Positions 41,680-51,814 of a DNA stretch of 64,000 bases are shown one piece after another. The translations under genes and the position numbers were made by a program. The notes under the pieces are model-generated. The model searched no databases and was not told the DNA's origin. It saw only the letters and a list, made by a program, of their open reading frames with translations. This DNA comes from Calycina herbarum. Its lineage: Eukaryota > Ascomycota > Leotiomycetes > Helotiales > Pezizellaceae. Location: contig LLEY01000007.1 in assembly GCA_001414485.1 (NCBI GenBank), positions 496,001 to 560,000 on the forward strand. The letters are read 5' to 3'. Every line of letters begins with the position of its first letter. The first letter of the stretch is position 1.

Positions 41680-43344
41680 ATGACATCTTTCCTTTCACGC
41701 TTCTCTCCAGTGCCAGGCTTTCCGGCTTACACAGGACCCTACACTGTAGGCACAATCGACGTGGAAATTCCAGTCTCCGAACTCGAGTCGCCTTCGCCTT
41801 GTCCAGATGAAACCATAGGTACAATCCAGTATCGAATCTTCTATCCCTGCGAAGCCGAGTCGAAGGGCAAGAATGTGAATTGGGTACCTGCGCCTCAGCG
41901 GGAAACATTGGCTGCCTATGGAAGGTTTTTGGGAGCTGGAAATAAATTGGCAGACTTCATTTCGTGAGTTCTCAGCTTTGCAGATATTCAGAAGACACAC
42001 AGACTAAATGGTTATCATAGGTTCTTCCCCCGCGTCCTCCATTACATCCAAATCCCCTCCATCAAGAATGCGCCCCTCCTCACCCCACCAACTAGCAACA
42101 ACCGCTGGCCTGTAATGATATTCTCCCACGGGTTGGGTGGGTCACGGAACGCATACTCTCACTTGGTGGGCTCCATTGCTTCTCATGGAATAATTGTCAT
42201 TGCTCCAGAGCATCGCGACGGTTCTACAGTAATCAGTTATATCCGCCCTACCCCCTCCTCGACACCAACCTCGACCGAAGAAAAGGTCCCAGGTTCGAAA
42301 CAAAAGAAGACGGTAGACTACGTTCGCCTTAGCCATGTATTTAGCCAGGAAGTGGAGGATGGTCGAAACGCGCAACTGAAGACTCGATTGTGGGAGCTTG
42401 GTTTAGTTCATTCAAGCTTGTTGGCATTGGACAAGGAAACACCACTTACAAACCTCAATTCTTCCTCAACACCCCTCTCAGTCTTCGCCTCAAAAATGGA
42501 CGTACACACACCCGGAAAAATAATCTTCTCAGGCCATAGTTTTGGCGCAGCAACAGTAACCCAATTCATAAAATCTACCTTCTACACGCCCGACTCCTCC
42601 ACCCCCTCAACATATACACCCCTCTTCTCACCGTCCTCCCGCTCATCAATCACCACCCAAATCACTCCCCACACACCAATAATTCTCCTCGACGTCTGGA
42701 ACCTCCCTCTCCGGGGCAACGCCACCCGCTGGCTCTGGAACAAACCCTTCCCCTGCTACGCTCCCGGCGGACCAGGCGGCTCAGCTCTCCTAGCAATCGA
42801 ATCCCAAGCCTTCTACAAATGGCGCATCCACCTAAAAATCACTAAACGACTCCTCTCCCGCGACCCCTCGAGTTTACAACCCCTCCCCGTAGAACCCGAA
42901 TCCGAACAACCGCATTTCTACTACGCCCACACAGCCGCGCACCTCTCGCAATCGGATTTTGGTATGTTGTTCCCCTGGGTTACGAAGAGATTTCTCGCAA
43001 TCGAAGAACCAGAGCGGATTATGCGGCTTAATGTTAGGGCTATCACACAATTGCTCAGGGACCAGGGCTTTGAGGTTGGGAAGACGTCACATAAGGATAT
43101 GGAGATGGAGGATTCTAATGCGGAAGCTACGGATCATGATGTTAAGATTTTTGAGAGAGGTGCGGTTAGGGGATGGGAGTTTATTAATACCGATATCAAG
43201 GAGATGATGGATATCGATGAGGATGAAGCGGAGAGGAGTGGTGATGTGGCGAAAATTTCTCAGAGTGGAACTGATGGTAATGGTGCGAATGGGACCGCGA
43301 TGAAGAAGGTTAGGGAGACGGCTGATGGGATTGTGGTTTCGTAG
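41680..43344 (+). CDS. PAF-acetylhydrolase-like phospholipase
   Basis: Two exons, 41680-41963 and 42021-43344, with a 57-base intron (GTGAGT to CATAG), phase 2, giving 535 residues. Start is the ATG at 41680 (MTSFLSRFSPVPGFPAYTGPY); the open frame upstream begins with TTG. Alpha/beta hydrolase of the intracellular platelet-activating-factor acetylhydrolase II type, which removes short sn-2 acyl groups from phospholipids. Visible landmarks are VGTIDVEIPV, VMIFSHGLGGSRNAYS (oxyanion region), IIVIAPEHRDGS, the nucleophile elbow FSGHSFGAAT with Ser about 268, LLDVWNLPL (Asp region) and HLSQSDFGMLFP (His region). The insert between residues about 155 and 190 is low complexity, and the C-terminal 80 residues are acidic. 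No signal peptide. Family assignment is secure; physiological substrate is not known. Confidence 0.9.
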
Positions 43345-43768
43345 GTGAGCTAGTGGGGAAGGAAGCCTTCTGGTGATGTGTTTCTACCATCTTCTTCATT
43401 TTTCTCACTTTCCCCCAAAGGCTCCCTAGAAATCTACACCCCTTGGCTCCTATACTTTATTCTTTTTATTTTTACTTTGCTAGCGGGCGTGGGGCGTTTT
43501 TACATAGACATTTTGGACGGATCTCACTCATCCTGGTTTAGAAAGGGATGGGTCCATGGATATCTCCTCAAGACATACATCCTCACGACATTACAGGCAA
43601 ACTTATCAACGAAAGACATACAGATACAGATGCAAGGAAGCATCAAAGATAGAAAATGTTTGTACAATTTTAGAGATTTGTAGATTAGATGACTCTAATG
43701 AAATAATTAAAATCGAATACACACTCTTGAAGAACAATTAAATCATAGAAGTACTTCTTGATCTTACT

Positions 43769-44055
43769 GCTATTCCCGGGTTACCCGAAAATGGTTGACT
43801 TTTAGAACTACAGTTGTTTCAACTTGTTTGTGGGTTACTAGGAATAGCTAAAATTGACCTCTCTTTTTCAAATTTCAAGTGCTACTCACGGGTTACCTAG
43901 GAATAGCAAAGCTTCTTACTTTTTTCTTTTTTTCTAGTGCTATTTGTAGGTTACCCGAGATTTGCTAACTTTTGAAATTGCGGCTATTTATAGGTCACCT
44001 ACGAATAGCCCAGGTCTCCATTTTTGGACAATTGGTAGGTGACCTACCAATAGCA
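43769..44055. repeat. Degenerate array of GCTATT...GGTNACC...AATAGC units
   Basis: Six units start near 43769, 43818, 43881, 43939, 43983 and 44029, 44-63 bases apart. Each is an imperfect palindrome: GCTATT, 4-6 bases, GGTTACC or GGTNACC, 4-6 bases, AATAGC. The last contains a perfect 21-bp palindrome at 44031-44051 (ATTGGTAGGT arms), the same core as at 2644. The units are separated by T-rich linkers. Confidence 0.75.
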
Positions 44056-45046
44056 AGAATTTGCTCTTTCCACTTCATTCATTTAGGCTAGCAGCAAATT
44101 ACCTGTAAATTCCTAGCTGTATGTTCTTCTTCTTGTCGCCTAGTAAAAGTTCAGTAAGAAAACACCTATTTTAATTTATCAACTTCATTACCAAGGTTTT
44201 ATTTTCTTACTTTCTGATATTAAAACTATAAAACTAACAAAAACAACAGAAGCGACAGATACTAAGACTACTCTGAGATTTTCTCTTCTACCTGTAAACT
44301 AAGAAAGTAAGAGGAAAATACGAAGAAAATTAGAAATAAGAACTTCTATTAATCCCCTCTATATATCTTTATATGTATTCCTATCATATAAGAAAAATGA
44401 CCATTGTTCTTTGCCACCTTTTTTACTTTTGATTCTACAAAGTAGTCAAAAATAATTTACAAGATTATTCGAGAAGGTTTGACAAAATTAGAAACTTAGT
44501 CTCTAGATTCTTCTAACTCATCTCAGATAATAAATTCTCGTATAATCCTAGGTGAAGTTGGTACAAGAGAGTAATAACTGGGAATTTTAACATTCACACA
44601 CTTCAGGTCTGAGGTACAGATCCCGGAACTAGGTTGATAAAGCACTAATCAGTTGGCATACAAGCATATGGTAGCCGAGAATTTAGAGTATAATGTTGAT
44701 ACGACTAAGCTCTGGATGTAAAGAATTGGCGTTCAAACGATTGAGAGTATTTTCATAAGAAAGAAGGAGGATCACTTTATTTTTTCAATAGAACCCCAAA
44801 TGTCTTACTTGTGGGGAATATTTTCTGAGAGATTTGAAGAAGAAAAAATTCTATACATAGCATCAATGAGTATAATTAAAAGAAGTAGAAGAAGGGGAAA
44901 AAAGAGACGTTGCAACTTGAAAATCAAAAGTAGAAATACAGTAGGAGCCTCGCGGTGGACATTAAAAGCGGTAGCAAATACATTAGCTGTTATTCGCACT
45001 TTCCAGTGTTTTGGAACTTGATTGTTCTAAAACACCTAGGTTAATA

Positions 45047-45147
45047 GTCCCCAATTATTCTAAGTGCGTCAGATTAATTTACTTGAATTACTCTACAAGG
45101 TTGGAAGAACGAGGGCTAGGCAGGCACGAACCTAGTGTATTTACTGT
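45047..45147 (+). repeat. Dispersed repeat, copy Z (uninterrupted, most diverged)
   Basis: Shares AAGGTTGGAA, GGCTAGGCAGGCACGAACCT and GTATTTACTG with copies X and Y. Confidence 0.65.
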
Positions 45148-45303
45148 TACTTTTAATGTCCATCGCGAGCTAGTGCGTGTAATCAATTGAAACAAGTTTG
45201 GCTCATAACATGCACTTGATCTCAAGTGTCGAAATAGTCCTCGGCAAATAATGTTGCCTTCTTGAGAAACTAACTATTAAGCAAACCCCATCTTCAAAGC
45301 AAC

Positions 45304-46640
45304 TTATAACCCCAACCCCCCAATTACATCCTTAAACCTCACAACCTTAACTATCAAATCCATCCCAACATCCCCAACATCCTCTCGTACATCTTCAAGC
45401 TTCTCGCTAGGGATATTCGCTACTCCATACGCCTCCAGCAACTCATCCCTCGCCTTATACAACTCCCAAGAATGAATACTCGCTTCCTTAAGTCGTTCAG
45501 CTTTTTCATAATATTCCTCAATATCCTTCCCCGTTAGAGCTCGTACCGCCTTCTTCTCTAGACTTTTCCCTCTCTCTTTCTCTCTGCTCCCCCGATATCG
45601 TTATGCAAATGTATGTAACCCCACCTACTCTTTCAACCTCCAGACTCTCAAAGAATCGTATCTGGAATTTATCAATAGCCGCTAACAACTCGCTCTTCTC
45701 TGGTTGAAGATGGGGTGGGAGGTTATCTTTAACTCATTGGCGATCGTTAGCGATGAATTCAGTAAGTGAAAGGTGGTTATCTATTGCTAGCGCTTCCTCG
45801 AGCCCCTTTCTTCCCGCGATAAGATGTTCCGCATCAGCGTGGAGTATTCTCGCCATCGTTGCAAGGATTACGAGCAGATTTTTAAGATGGGTTGCTGGTT
45901 TCGGTGTTTGGGTTTGCCACTAAACTCTCGTGGTAGGTTGTGAGTGTGTCCTGCTCCGCTTGGAGAGCTGCTCGTATATCTTCCCCCGAACGTTGCATAA
46001 AAAATTCCTTCGTAACACGGTCATTCCTCTGCGCCTCGTTTTCAATAATTCCCTCCTTCTTTCCCTCTGCTTTAACACCATGCAATACCACCCCCCCCCA
46101 AACCCCTCACATCCCTCCCACAAACCTCCACATATCTCATAAGAATGCCCTCCAACACAAGAAGATGAAACTTAACCACCACCTCTCCATACCCATCCTC
46201 CCACCTCATATCCCATAAAAGTAAAAGTACTTCTTCAAATTGCAGAAGCTCTAAACAAACACGTATCCCCAGCATCCCATCGGATACCAACCCGTGTACC
46301 AGAAGATAAGATCCTAAGTCCTCAAATCCCCGTAATCCTTGCATACCCTCCTCCTCTCTTGACCTTGTCCTCCCATCATATCTATCCGTAGCGCTTCTCA
46401 CAACACAATACGCGTTCCTTGCTGTCATTGAGCTGGGACGAGGTTCGAAGCTGGGGACATTGAGTAAAAAGTAAAATCTCACAGGGAGCCATCGGAAATA
46501 TCCTGTAAGCTGTCGCCCTTCTGCCATTCCCCCACCTCTTCTGGAAGAAGAAAAAGGGGCACAAGGATCCAATGGCGCAAGCCGCGTAGGATAACGGTAT
46601 CAAGATTTTTTCCGAGTCTGGACGGACCATCGAGGAGATT
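45304..46640 (-). pseudogene. Decayed duplicate of the coiled-coil gene at 61-62 kb
   Basis: Translated pieces match the intact gene at 60945-62206 in order: ELLQFEEVLLLL, RTRSREEEGMQ, IRAALQAEQDTLTTYHESLV, then in another frame THLKNLLVILATMARILHADAEHL, the end of IANDR, LPPHLQPEKSELLAAIDKFQ, GEQREREGK and KDIEEYYEKAERLKEASIHS, ending KVVRFKDVIGGLGL. An in-frame TGA near 45731-45733 replaces the Trp of DRDW, the N-terminal part is scattered over two frames, and the acceptor used in the intact copy is lost (TTAAA instead of TCAAG). Similarity continues past the gene start: ACTAAATAGATAA with GTCAT nearby occurs at 46850 and 62343. This is therefore a segmental duplication rather than a processed copy. 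Confidence 0.8.
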
Positions 46641-47520
46641 CCTACACCCCTGGTAGGTAGTCGCTTCTTTTCGGGTCGGAGCAGCTTGCGAGTTATTTAT
46701 CAGTGGTTGCGGTATCGCCAGATTGGCAGGTTGATAGGGTGGTGATGAGCGACAGAGGATAGGTAGGGTGTCGGAGTTTCCTTTAGTACGGCCTCTTGTC
46801 AGGTAGTAAGCGCCACACTACTCCGTACTTTCTCTTAGCTCGGTACTAAATAGATAAATCCGTCATTAAACTAATATACTTTAGACGATATGTCGGGCAC
46901 TTACGAATAGCCATGGTTTCTAGATGGTAGACTAGATCACCGCCACAAATATAGATTTCTGTACACACGCTGTAATATCAGAAGAAACATCAAATTCTTA
47001 TTCATCAAACCTCCATTGACTACCAACAAATCTCTCATTCAGCAAAGTCTCCTTTTTTTGTCTTCCCATCCCATATCAACACCCCAAAAGATGATGCCAT
47101 CAATACTTCCAAATATCAACAAACAAAAACAACATGTACTCTCTTTCCATATCTCTAGGAAGAAAGCAAGCACCTAGAGCAACGCACATTGAAGAAAGAC
47201 CTTGATATTTTCTGTCGGGTCTTCTTTCTCCGTCGCTCGTTCCCTATATCCCATAATTGAATGCCCATCCACCCATCCATCCATCCACAAAACGCCACTT
47301 TTTCGTGAAAAGCTAGCCCTAGCCTGGCCAGCGAGATATTGATTGATATTACCATGCCATACCATGCTGCAAAAGCAAAAGCAAAAAGCAAAAAACAAAA
47401 TATTCCCCCCATGCCCTCTCAAACGCCCGCTCCAAAAACTACAAAATTTTTCACAAAGTCCAGTCCAAGCAACCATTTCAGACAATTCACATCTCATCCC
47501 ACCCACGGCGAGCGAGACAT
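46641..47520. other. Intergenic
   Basis: Left part is the flank of the duplicated segment (to about 46880). The remainder is the 3' region of the CAF-1 gene. No gene seen. Confidence 0.55.
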
Positions 47521-49526
47521 TTACATCCCACCCATCCCCGCCTCCTCAACAACAACCCACCTCTTATCCGCCTCCTTGCTACCAACTCGCTTGCACAAAG
47601 TCTCCAGCGTACCCCTAACAGCAGCAGCCGGGCGACCAGGAAACTGCTTCTTCAGAACCTCAATGAGTCCTATCTTGGAAAGATTAGAACCTTGAACCGC
47701 CTCAAGAAATTCTGGGATGTCGTTTGCTTCAAGGAGTTTCTTGGGTTTGTCGTCTTTTCCCTTGGTACTCTTTGGTGGATTGAGTCTGAGTGTCTTGATG
47801 GATTTGTTTGCGGATGAAGCTTGTGGGAGGATGTTGTTGACGTTGGTAGCTTTCTTTGCTGTCAAGGGGGCACGGGGAGGGTCCATGGCTGTGGGGATAG
47901 TGGAGGGCCAGTAGGAGGTTGAGAATGGGTCGATGGATTTGAGTTTTGAATCTTGAAATTGTTAGCGAAGTCATGGAAAAAGGGGGGTCATCAAACTTAC
48001 CGAGAATGATCTCCATTCGATATGGCATCATCTTCACATTGGCACTTCTCTTGTGCTTATCCTCCCAGCATAGACCAGTTGAGATAGGTTCCAAATCGTT
48101 GTTTCCATGGGTCGCCGTTCGTCGTCCATTCGCCAATTCATCATTTTCATCATCGAGGAAACCCTCCATATCCTCTCCATCCTCAACATCTTCCTCCTCC
48201 TCCCCGTCACTCATGCAATCTTCCGCGTCTTCGTCCTCAATCCATTCGGCTTCACTGTCATAATCGTAATTCTTATCTGGCAACTCCTTTCGCCAAGGAT
48301 TTCTAGCCAACTTCGCCATACCATTCACTGGTCGACTCGTATATGTACCGCGATATGGAGGTCTAACGTCTTCTGCATGCATGATGATCTTGACTGGGAC
48401 CTTTCGTAGCAACTCCCGCATTCGCTTGATTTGTGAATTTTGAGAATCGGTCGTCAAGTCAATAACTCGTGAGTAAGCTCCAGAAAACTCGGTCATAATG
48501 TCCCGGACTGGCATAGGGTATTTTCCACGTCGAACATTGCTACTGGTTAGATGAAAGAGAGAAGTGGCATCGAAGGGTCGGACTCTTCCTGGACTCCTAT
48601 CTCCGGACATGTAGCCATCGATAGCATTTTGTGTTGATATGATTCCCTCCTCGTCTCTCTCGAATCGATTGACCTTGGCAAGTGTAACATCGGCGTGAAC
48701 GAAAAATTCGGGGAATGTCTTCTCGTAATGTGACAGGACTGGTTTTCGAGGAGTCGATGCACCAGGACTCGCACCCGCGGCGAGGAGACTCGAGTTTGAG
48801 GTTTGCGGAGCAGGACTCATCGAAGTACGCTCAGCACTATCCATGCTTCCTCGTCGACCACTAGAAGATGTGGCAGGTATAGCGAAGAAATTGCTGAGCT
48901 TCTTTTGTGAACGTGCCTTCTTCTCCTCGGCCTGCTTCTTTTCATCTTCCTTCTTCTTTTTCTCCTCCTCTCTCTTGCGCTTCTTCTCCTCCTTGGCAGC
49001 CTTCTCAGCAGCAGCTGCTGCACGCTTCTCCTCCTTCTCGGCCTCTTTTACTTTTCGCTCCGCTTCCTTCTCAGCAAGCTTCCGGGCTTTCTCTTCCGCA
49101 TTTGCCTTATCCTTCTGTGCCTTCTCAGCCTTCTCCTTAGCCTTCTCAGCCTCCTTCAACAACCTCATCTCCTCCTTCTCAGCAAACGTCAATTTCGCCT
49201 TTTTCGCAGGAGGCGGTGGATTTCCATTCAAAGCAGTGAAAGCAGACGGACTAGCAGTATTCGAAGGTCCCGCAACAGCAGCAACCATAGGCGAGTTGGC
49301 AAAGTCGGAAGGAGTATTGGGTCCCACGTCACTTAAGTCCGACGAGTCTTCTCTCATTGTGTGGGGGTGAAGTGAATTTGGTCGGTCGGAGGAGTCTTTG
49401 GATTCGATGCCTAGGGTGGGTTGTAAGTATCTTGAAAAGGAAAGGTGAGGCATAGGAGTAGATGTTACCTTGAAAAGTATCGTAATCCCTCTTTTGAGAT
49501 CGGGGGGAGGGTTGGGTGGAAGCCAT
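47521..49526 (-). CDS. RLF2: Chromatin assembly factor 1 large subunit (Cac1/Rlf2, p150)
   Basis: Largest subunit of CAF-1, which deposits H3-H4 on newly replicated DNA with PCNA. Three exons: 49526-49469, 49410-48001 and 47951-47521, with introns of 58 and 49 bases (second with a GCTAAC branch site), phases in agreement, giving 632 residues. The ATG at 49526 gives MASTQPSPRSQKRDYDTF. After a disordered start comes LTFAEKEEMRLLKEAEKAKEK, opening a Lys/Glu/Arg-rich coiled KER domain to residue about 200. QKKLSNFFAIP resembles a PIP-box (QxxLxxFF). The central block HYEKTFPEFFVHADVTLAKVNRF is a family hallmark. WRKELPDKNYDYDSEAEWIEDEDAED begins the acidic ED domain. The C-terminus (DIPEFLEAVQGSNLSKIGLIEVLKKQF) matches the winged-helix domain. 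All parts are present. Confidence 0.94.
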
Positions 49527-50662
49527 ATTTGAGGGTGTCTTGCGTGGGTGTCGCGTTCTGCGTCTTTTTGTCTCCCACGAAGATGCAGATGATGCAGATG
49601 TCTTGAAAGAAAAGAAAGAAGAAGATATTAGTAGAAAGATGAGTTTCAAAGCATCCGAGGAACCATTGGTGTTGTGTTGTCGAGATTCAAGGATGTTGAG
49701 AGATTCGTGGTGGTTCGTGGAGGAAAGGTCGAGATGTTGGACGCGACTTCCCTAAAGTGGTTTAAGGTTCGCGTTTTAGGCACGTGCCGCTTTAGGCGTT
49801 GGAGGCTGTTGGGGTAAAGCGGCATGCGATACTTGTATTGTGCTTGAAAGGCTTTCTTGCTATTGTCTTGTTTTTTCGTTGACATAGTTGAAGTGAAAAA
49901 TTTCTTGCAAGTCAATTAAAATTGGAGTCATTTCAGGCCAGGCCACCTTTCTCCCATGCGCAAGCGTTGAGGTTGACCTCTCTACACCATCTTTTCCGTC
50001 CAACATGAAGTACCCAAGGCGTTGTGAAGCATCAACAAGTCAAATTAAATTCTGAACAGTAAAATTTCCTTCGTGACCTTTTATTGGTAGCATTTCACAC
50101 TCTCCCCTCACCTTCTAACACCACCACTCTCTCAGTACTCAGTCACCCCCCTATTCACACCTCACTTCACCATCACCATCACTCAATTAGGTCAAAAACT
50201 GCTGATGCTGCAACTCATCCCATCTTCCATTATTATCTCCAAGCTTTGTACCATGAAACTATCTCATGTACAACTATCTCTCACTCTCACTCAAACCATG
50301 CAAATGCCGCTGCAAAAACAACCAAAAAAGAACGAACACGATCATCTCTAGGACGCCTCGCTATCAACAACCCTTGGCCTCCGCTCCGATGCCAAACTGA
50401 AAAAGACCGAAAAAAGGAGTATACACAATCGAGTTCTCGCCCTCGGAGCCAGCCCAAAAAAACCCAGACAGAAACACCACGAATAGGTTATATATAAAAA
50501 GAACTCCCAGATATCCAGACCCCTTGAAAAAAACGCCCTTTGAAAATGCATGAATGATGAAAGAAACACTTTATAATCCGTCCCCTTCAATTGAACTTTC
50601 CTTTCCCACGGGGTATATCCTCCACTCCCAAAGTTCCCTTTTTCGACTCGCTCTGCTCTTCT
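49527..50662. other. Intergenic
   Basis: Upstream region of CAF-1 and 3' region of the next minus-strand gene. No gene recognised. Confidence 0.55.
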
Positions 50663-51814
50663 TTAATCACTATCGGCATCTGGGTTTGCAATGTACAGTC
50701 GACCAGCACTCATCGTCATCGTTCGCTCGTCGACACTACCCCGTCTTCGTAGCTCATCTGGATTTCGTACGCTCTTTTCTCGTGCGACTGTGGATTTGAG
50801 GAGACTGTTGCTGGCCAATCGAGCAGCATCTGGACCACTCAATTCGGCCACACTATCATTTCGCTCGCCACTACTACCACTTCCTACACTCCTTGTGCCA
50901 TCACCACCGTTATTTCCGCTAAAATAATCGTGAGAGCGTTGTTGGTGTGGACCTGGCATTGGGGTCTCATTGACGTCCGTAAGTGTGCCAATTGAGCCTT
51001 GTCTTTCCCGTTCCCCAGGTGGTGTATTCCCAGAACTCCATTTCCCAGTCGTAGAACTAGCCCCAGATACTCGGTATGTAAGACCCCTTCGACCACTCCG
51101 TCCGCTACCAACACTACTTCTCCCACTACCAGATCGGTGGTGATATTGGCCGCCTTGGTTCGTGCTATCGCCATCATCATCGCTGTCTCCTCCTTCTACC
51201 TCACTAGCACTGAGACGCATGGGCACTCCTCCCACACCACCAACAAGATCCCCAGGACTGTATCCAACCAACCCCGCTTTCCCATGATGTCGAATCTTTG
51301 CTGTGACTCGATTACTGCCAGCGAGGCTCCCGGATCCGCTGGCGGAGGATAACCGTTGTGGTTGTGCTCCACTAACTTCTTTTGAGGCCTTCATCTTGGC
51401 ATGACGTTGGGCGGCAAGCACCTGTGGATTTTCCTGCTGAGCTCGATCGCACCACACAGTCGCCTTTTGTTTTCGCATCAGGGCCACATAACTGCTTGGT
51501 TGTGGAGAAGAGCCGGACCTCGAGGAAGTCGATCGTTGGAGGTCCTGTGAGGCCTGTCGATTAGGCACAGGCCCATTGCCACTGCTGGCGGTGGTAGAAA
51601 ATGTGTTCGTGGAGGGAGTTCGCCGGGAGGTGTAGGCATGGACCTGCATGTGGTTTGGGTAGAGTTGTTGGGGCTGTTGTGGGTGAGAATTCGTAGGAAA
51701 TACGTTGGACGAGGTGGTTCTCGTGCGACTGTGTCCGTACATGTTGGGATGTTGAAGAGGAGAGGCTTGATACCCGGGTGGCATGGGTTTCCGTCGAGGG
51801 AGGTCGGCCATCAT
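50663..51814 (-). CDS. Disordered conserved fungal protein
   Basis: Single exon of 383 residues from the ATG at 51814 (MMADLPRRKPMPPGYQ; a second ATG follows immediately). Mostly Ser/Gly/Pro/Gln-rich and predicted disordered. One stretch stands out as structured and probably the conserved core: SSYVALMRKQKATVWCDRAQ, then ENPQVLAAQRHAKMKA (residues about 107-142). Near 166-200 is a second conserved-looking stretch (RVTAKIRHHGKAGLVGY). The end RRGSVDERTMTMSAGRLYIANPDADSD is also ordered-looking, and many Arg-x-x-Ser sites suggest phosphorylation. A very long gene-free region lies upstream, compatible with an extended regulatory or leader region. I recognise the core as a fungal-only pattern but know no function for it. 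Confidence 0.75.
   Translation of the reverse strand: MMADLPRRKPMPPGYQASPLQHPNMYGHSRTRTTSSNVFPTNSHPQQPQQLYPNHMQVHAYTSRRTPSTNTFSTTASSGNGPVPNRQASQDLQRSTSSRSGSSPQPSSYVALMRKQKATVWCDRAQQENPQVLAAQRHAKMKASKEVSGAQPQRLSSASGSGSLAGSNRVTAKIRHHGKAGLVGYSPGDLVGGVGGVPMRLSASEVEGGDSDDDGDSTNQGGQYHHRSGSGRSSVGSGRSGRRGLTYRVSGASSTTGKWSSGNTPPGERERQGSIGTLTDVNETPMPGPHQQRSHDYFSGNNGGDGTRSVGSGSSGERNDSVAELSGPDAARLASNSLLKSTVAREKSVRNPDELRRRGSVDERTMTMSAGRLYIANPDADSD

Larger units (their letters stand above)
43345..45303. other. AT-rich, repeat-bearing intergenic region
   Basis: No gene. Holds the palindromic array (43769-44055), an AT-rich stretch and copy Z of the dispersed repeat. Confidence 0.6.

Noticed and set aside
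44570..44660. tRNA-like look of a short stretch with GGTACAGATCCC
   Set aside because: No cloverleaf with paired acceptor and anticodon arms could be drawn.
48843..49370. Ser/Phe/Ala-rich plus-strand frame opposite CAF-1
   Set aside because: It mirrors the Lys/Glu-rich KER coding sequence on the other strand.
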